Shown: positions 60,582 to 64,000 of the stretch, piece by piece | Layout: every line of letters begins with the position of its first letter | How positions within the stretch are numbered: position 1 is the first letter of the stretch | Position numbers and translations under genes: made by a program | Assembly: GCA_029005135.1 (NCBI GenBank) | Contig: JAQXFO010000001.1 | Location: forward strand, 1-64,000 | Direction of reading: 5' to 3' | Source of the DNA: Lachnospiraceae bacterium | GTDB lineage: Bacteria > Bacillota > Clostridia > Lachnospirales > Lachnospiraceae | DNA length: 64,000 bases | Notes under the pieces: model-generated | What the model saw: the letters and a program-made list of their open reading frames with translations, nothing else | The model's database searches: none | What the model was told of the DNA's origin: nothing

Positions 60582-61061
60582 TTAACGATTGAATTTTTCA
60601 CGGATCTTTTCAGCGGCATAGGGAGGCACGAAACGGTCGATGTTCTCACCGAAGCTGGCCAGTTCCTTGACGATGGTAGAACTCAGATAAGCGTATTCCA
60701 GGCTGGTGACCATCAGCATCGTGTCGATATCGGGGGCCAGCACCCGGTTTGTCTGCGCCATCTGCAGCTCATACTCGAAATCCGTGACGGCTCTGAGTCC
60801 GCGAATCATCACATTCGCGCCGCAGGACCTTACAAAATTGACTGTCATGCCGTCAAAGGACAAGACCTTGACAGTGGGCATATCTTCAGTCACTACCTTT
60901 AGTATATTAACACGTTCATCTGTAGAAAACAACGGACTTTTTTGTGAATTCCGGAGCACGGCAACAACGACTTCATCGAAGAGATTGGTGGCTCTTCGGA
61001 TGATGTCGAGGTGGCCGTTTGTGACCGGGTCAAAGGTACCCGGGTAAACAGCAATCTTCAT
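60582..61061 (-). CDS. coaD: Pantetheine-phosphate adenylyltransferase
   Basis: MKIAVYPGTFDPVTNGHLDIIRRA; VMIRGLRAVTDFEYELQMAQTNR; LEYAYLSSTIVKELASFG. Confidence 0.98.
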   Translation of the reverse strand: MKIAVYPGTFDPVTNGHLDIIRRATNLFDEVVVAVLRNSQKSPLFSTDERVNILKVVTEDMPTVKVLSFDGMTVNFVRSCGANVMIRGLRAVTDFEYELQMAQTNRVLAPDIDTMLMVTSLEYAYLSSTIVKELASFGENIDRFVPPYAAEKIREKFNR

Positions 61062-61070
61062 AAGGTTTCC

Positions 61071-61622
61071 TTATCCCCATCTGAGGAACAGATGGCGGTT
61101 TGTCTTGTAAAGCTTGTCTTTGATAACGGCAAATCCCAGCTCTTCGACATAGTTAAAATCCGTTGAGCGGGAGGCTTCCACCACCACAATGGCGTCTTCG
61201 GCCAGCACGCGGCTATTGACCAGGGCTGTCAGTGTCGTCTTCTCCAATAGCTTGTCGTAGGGCGGATCCATGAAGACGATGTCAAAGGTCTCACGGCCGT
61301 CAAGGCGGGCGATAGCCGCGTCGGCGTCGCACTTCATCAATTCGGCTCTGTCCGTAAAACGGGTGAAGGCAAGATTCTCCTCGATGCACTTCTGAGCCTC
61401 GCGGCTGTTGTCCGCAAAGACACAGCGCATTGCCCCGCGGCTGATAGCTTCGATGCCGATGGCACCGCTTCCGGCATAGAGATCAAGAAAACGGCTGCCG
61501 TTGACATAGGGCATCAGGATGTTGAAAAGTGTTTCTTTTATCTTATCGGTCGTCGGCCTGACATCCATGGAACGCACGGTCTTCAGGGGCAGGCTTCTGG
61601 CCTCGCCGGCGATCACCCTCAT
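61071..61622 (-). CDS. rsmD: 16S rRNA (guanine(966)-N(2))-methyltransferase RsmD
   Basis: MRVIAGEARSLPLKT; VRPTTDKIKETLFNIL; FLDLYAGSGAIGIEAISRGA; IVFMDPPYDK. Confidence 0.97.
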   Translation of the reverse strand: MRVIAGEARSLPLKTVRSMDVRPTTDKIKETLFNILMPYVNGSRFLDLYAGSGAIGIEAISRGAMRCVFADNSREAQKCIEENLAFTRFTDRAELMKCDADAAIARLDGRETFDIVFMDPPYDKLLEKTTLTALVNSRVLAEDAIVVVEASRSTDFNYVEELGFAVIKDKLYKTNRHLFLRWG

Positions 61623-62035
61623 ATCATATACCCCTCGCCGGGATTGACGGCTTTGCGCCAGTCGAGATCGCCTCTCTCAAGGCCGAGGATCAGCATCTCT
61701 GCCGTTGCGATGTTCGTGGCCACCGGAATGCTGTTGAGATCGCAGGCCATAACGATGGACGTCACATCCGGATCCTTCGGATCGATCATGTTCGGATTAT
61801 AGAAAAAGATCACAAGATCCATCGCATTGCGGTCGATCATCTCAATAAACTGCTTGTCGCCGCCGATACTTCCCGGCAGAAACTTATGGACATGCAGGGA
61901 GGCGGCAGCCTCGATACGGCGCCCCGTTGTGCCTGTGGCGTAGATATCGTGTCTGGACAGAATCGTTTTGTAGGCGATGCAGAAATCTTCGATCAGAATA
62001 CTTTTGCTGTTATGCGCGATGATTCCAATATTCAT
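61619..62035 (-). CDS. mgsA: Methylglyoxal synthase
   Basis: IGIIAHNSKS; IYATGTTGRRIEAAASL; PGSIGGDKQFIEMI; DLVIFFYNPNMIDPKDPDVTSIVMACDLNSIPVATNIATAEMLI. Confidence 0.93.
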   Translation of the reverse strand: MNIGIIAHNSKSILIEDFCIAYKTILSRHDIYATGTTGRRIEAAASLHVHKFLPGSIGGDKQFIEMIDRNAMDLVIFFYNPNMIDPKDPDVTSIVMACDLNSIPVATNIATAEMLILGLERGDLDWRKAVNPGEGYMI

Positions 62036-62131
62036 AGTCTATACCTCGCTAAAAGGCATTATAACAAACTCCGGGAGTTAAGTAAACAAAACCGGTATTG
62101 ACCGGCAAAGACTTTACGGAAAACCCTCCGG

Positions 62132-64000
62132 CTACAGGGTCAGGCTCTTTTCTTCACCAAGATACCGTTCCATACGGCATCGCAGATCCTGATACTCCGG
62201 GGATATCAGATCAGGATCGTCCCGGATCACCGCCGCCGCCGTCTCGGCTGCCGCTTTCATGACGGCTTCATCTCTGAAAATGTCAGCGATACGGAAGGCG
62301 GCTTCACCGCTCTGTCTCAGTCCCAGCAGATCGCCCGGCCCTCTGAGCTTCAAATCGTGGGCGGCGATCGTCATGCCGTCGCGGGAACGGTTCAGGATAT
62401 CGAGACGCTCGCGGATTGTCTCATTTGACATGCCCGTCATATAGATGCAGTAGGACTGTGCGCTGCCGCGGCCCACACGGCCCCTCAGCTGATGAAGCTG
62501 AGCCAGCCCGAAGCGTTCGGCATTTTCTATGAGGATCACCGTGGCGTTGGGCACATCGACGCCGACCTCCACCACCGTCGTGGCCACCAGAATCGACAGG
62601 GCGTTATCGGCAAAAGCCTGCATAACAGCCTCCTTTTCCTCCGGCTTCTGACGACCGTGGAGGATGCCGATCCGGCAGTCGGGCAGTGCCTTTTTCAGGG
62701 AAGCGGCATAGTCGATGACATTCTGTGCCTCGAATTCTTCCGAAGCCTCGATCATCGGGCAGACGACATAGGCCTGATGGCCGGCCCTGACTTCCCTGGC
62801 GATGAAGGCGTGAGCCGTGGGGCGGTAACTGTCCTCGACGACGCAGGTTTTGATCGGCAGACGGGCTTTCGGCATATCATCGAGGATAGAGACGGCCATA
62901 TCCCCGTAGAAAACGACGCTCATGGTGCGGGGAATGGGTGTGGCTGACATGACAAGTGTATGGACATCACAACCCTTTTCACCGAAAAACCGGCGCTGAT
63001 TGACGCCGAAGCGGTGCTGTTCGTCGGTAATGACCAGAGCCAGATTGCGATAGGCCACCGCCTCCTGAAACAGGGCGTGGGTACCGAGCACGGCGTTGGC
63101 ACTGCCGCTGCGGATGGCTTCTTCGACTTCCCGACGTTCGGCGGTCTTCAAAGAACCTGTCAGAAGCACGGGCCTCACGCCGGTGATGATGCCGTCATCG
63201 ATAAGACGCTTCAGATTCTTATAATGCTGTCTTGCCAGTACCTCAGTAGGTGCCATCAGCGCGCACTGGGCGCCGTTTTCGGCGCAGAGGGCCATGGCCA
63301 GAAAGGCCAGGATCGTTTTGCCGGAGCCGACATCCCCCTGCAGCAGCCGTGTCATCCGGTGCCCGCTGCACATATCCTTTTCTATCTCGTGCCAGGCCCG
63401 TTTCTGGGAAACGGTCAGCGTATATGGCAGCCGTTCCATGATAAGCTCGGTCTCCCAGGCCGGTTTCATAACGGCGTCGGAAGGCAGCTCCGTCTCCTGA
63501 CGTTTTAAAAGCCTAAGACCCAGGATAAACTGGAAGAATTCATCAAAAGCGAGACGGCTGCGGGCCAGGGTCAGACGTTCCGTATCTTCGGGAAAATGAA
63601 TCTCCCGGACAGCTTCTCGTTCCCCCATCAGTCCGTGCAGCCGCAGAAAAGAAACCGGCAGGTATTCGGCTTCGCCGGTGACAACGGACAGGGCTTCACG
63701 GACGGCTTTAGAGAAGGCGTTGTTCGTCAGCCCCTTCGTCAGGGCATAACGCGGCACCAGTGTCCGGATTTTCTCGGCATAGGCCTCCGGTGTATAGACA
63801 GCCGGATGATCCATGACGATACCGCTTTTTCCCCGGCTGACGGTGCCGTAGAAGACCACCTCGCGTCCCGGCGTCAGCTGGCTGCGGATATAGGGCATAT
63901 TGAACCAGGTGATCCGCAGCGAGCCTGTCTCATCCCGGATCGTCAGAGAGGTGACCGTGGTGCGCCGCGCCGTCGTGAAGACGGAGGGGCGTGATGTCAG
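62132..64000 (-). CDS. recG: ATP-dependent DNA helicase RecG (5' end beyond window)
   Basis: RLLQGDVGSGKTILAFLAMALCAENGAQCALMAPTEVLARQHY; ITDEQHRFGVNQRR; TVVEVGVDVPNATVILIENAERFGLAQLHQLRGRVGRG; frame open to 64000. Confidence 0.97.
   Translation of the reverse strand: MTSRPSVFTTARRTTVTSLTIRDETGSLRITWFNMPYIRSQLTPGREVVFYGTVSRGKSGIVMDHPAVYTPEAYAEKIRTLVPRYALTKGLTNNAFSKAVREALSVVTGEAEYLPVSFLRLHGLMGEREAVREIHFPEDTERLTLARSRLAFDEFFQFILGLRLLKRQETELPSDAVMKPAWETELIMERLPYTLTVSQKRAWHEIEKDMCSGHRMTRLLQGDVGSGKTILAFLAMALCAENGAQCALMAPTEVLARQHYKNLKRLIDDGIITGVRPVLLTGSLKTAERREVEEAIRSGSANAVLGTHALFQEAVAYRNLALVITDEQHRFGVNQRRFFGEKGCDVHTLVMSATPIPRTMSVVFYGDMAVSILDDMPKARLPIKTCVVEDSYRPTAHAFIAREVRAGHQAYVVCPMIEASEEFEAQNVIDYAASLKKALPDCRIGILHGRQKPEEKEAVMQAFADNALSILVATTVVEVGVDVPNATVILIENAERFGLAQLHQLRGRVGRGSAQSYCIYMTGMSNETIRERLDILNRSRDGMTIAAHDLKLRGPGDLLGLRQSGEAAFRIADIFRDEAVMKAAAETAAAVIRDDPDLISPEYQDLRCRMERYLGEEKSLTL

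Overview
This 64 kb window is GC-rich core chromosome from a Gram-positive, Clostridia-like bacterium. The gene order and the rod/SOS gene content look Lachnospiraceae-like, which is inference only. It is almost fully coding. Genes run on + from 1 to ~41.0 kb and on - from ~41.0 to 64 kb, with lexA the only clear exception. Main blocks: nnrD(partial)-alr-yebC-uppP(interrupted)-ftsK; NfnAB-like flavoprotein pair; phoH-ybeY-DUF3048-proB; miaB-mutS-mutL-miaA; radC-mreBCD-PBP2-rodA-DacA; PilT-like/HlyD-like/yggS/sepF; aroB-lspA-rluD-cytidylate kinase-like-AI-2E; Xer-type recombinase/YedK/GT4/LysM-lexA SOS region; rplU-rpmA-obgE-nadD-yqeK-rsfS; hisZ-G-D-I with rng; recU-lepB-rluA; relQ-like/pepD; coaD-rsmD-mgsA-recG(partial). 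I see no rRNA, tRNA, CRISPR array, transposon, prophage or obvious defence system, and nothing that I can defend as a wholly new multi-gene system. The items most worth a second look are: an in-frame TGA inside uppP; bL27 without the Firmicutes N-terminal extension, with no prp gene; a near-consensus promoter inside yggS upstream of sepF; intrinsic terminators placed just upstream of co-directional start codons; a Xer-type recombinase with an adjacent inverted repeat at the strand switch; and an uncharacterised zinc-ribbon/TPR/chitobiase-like protein coupled to ftsK. All calls come from reading the sequence and translations; no database search was run.
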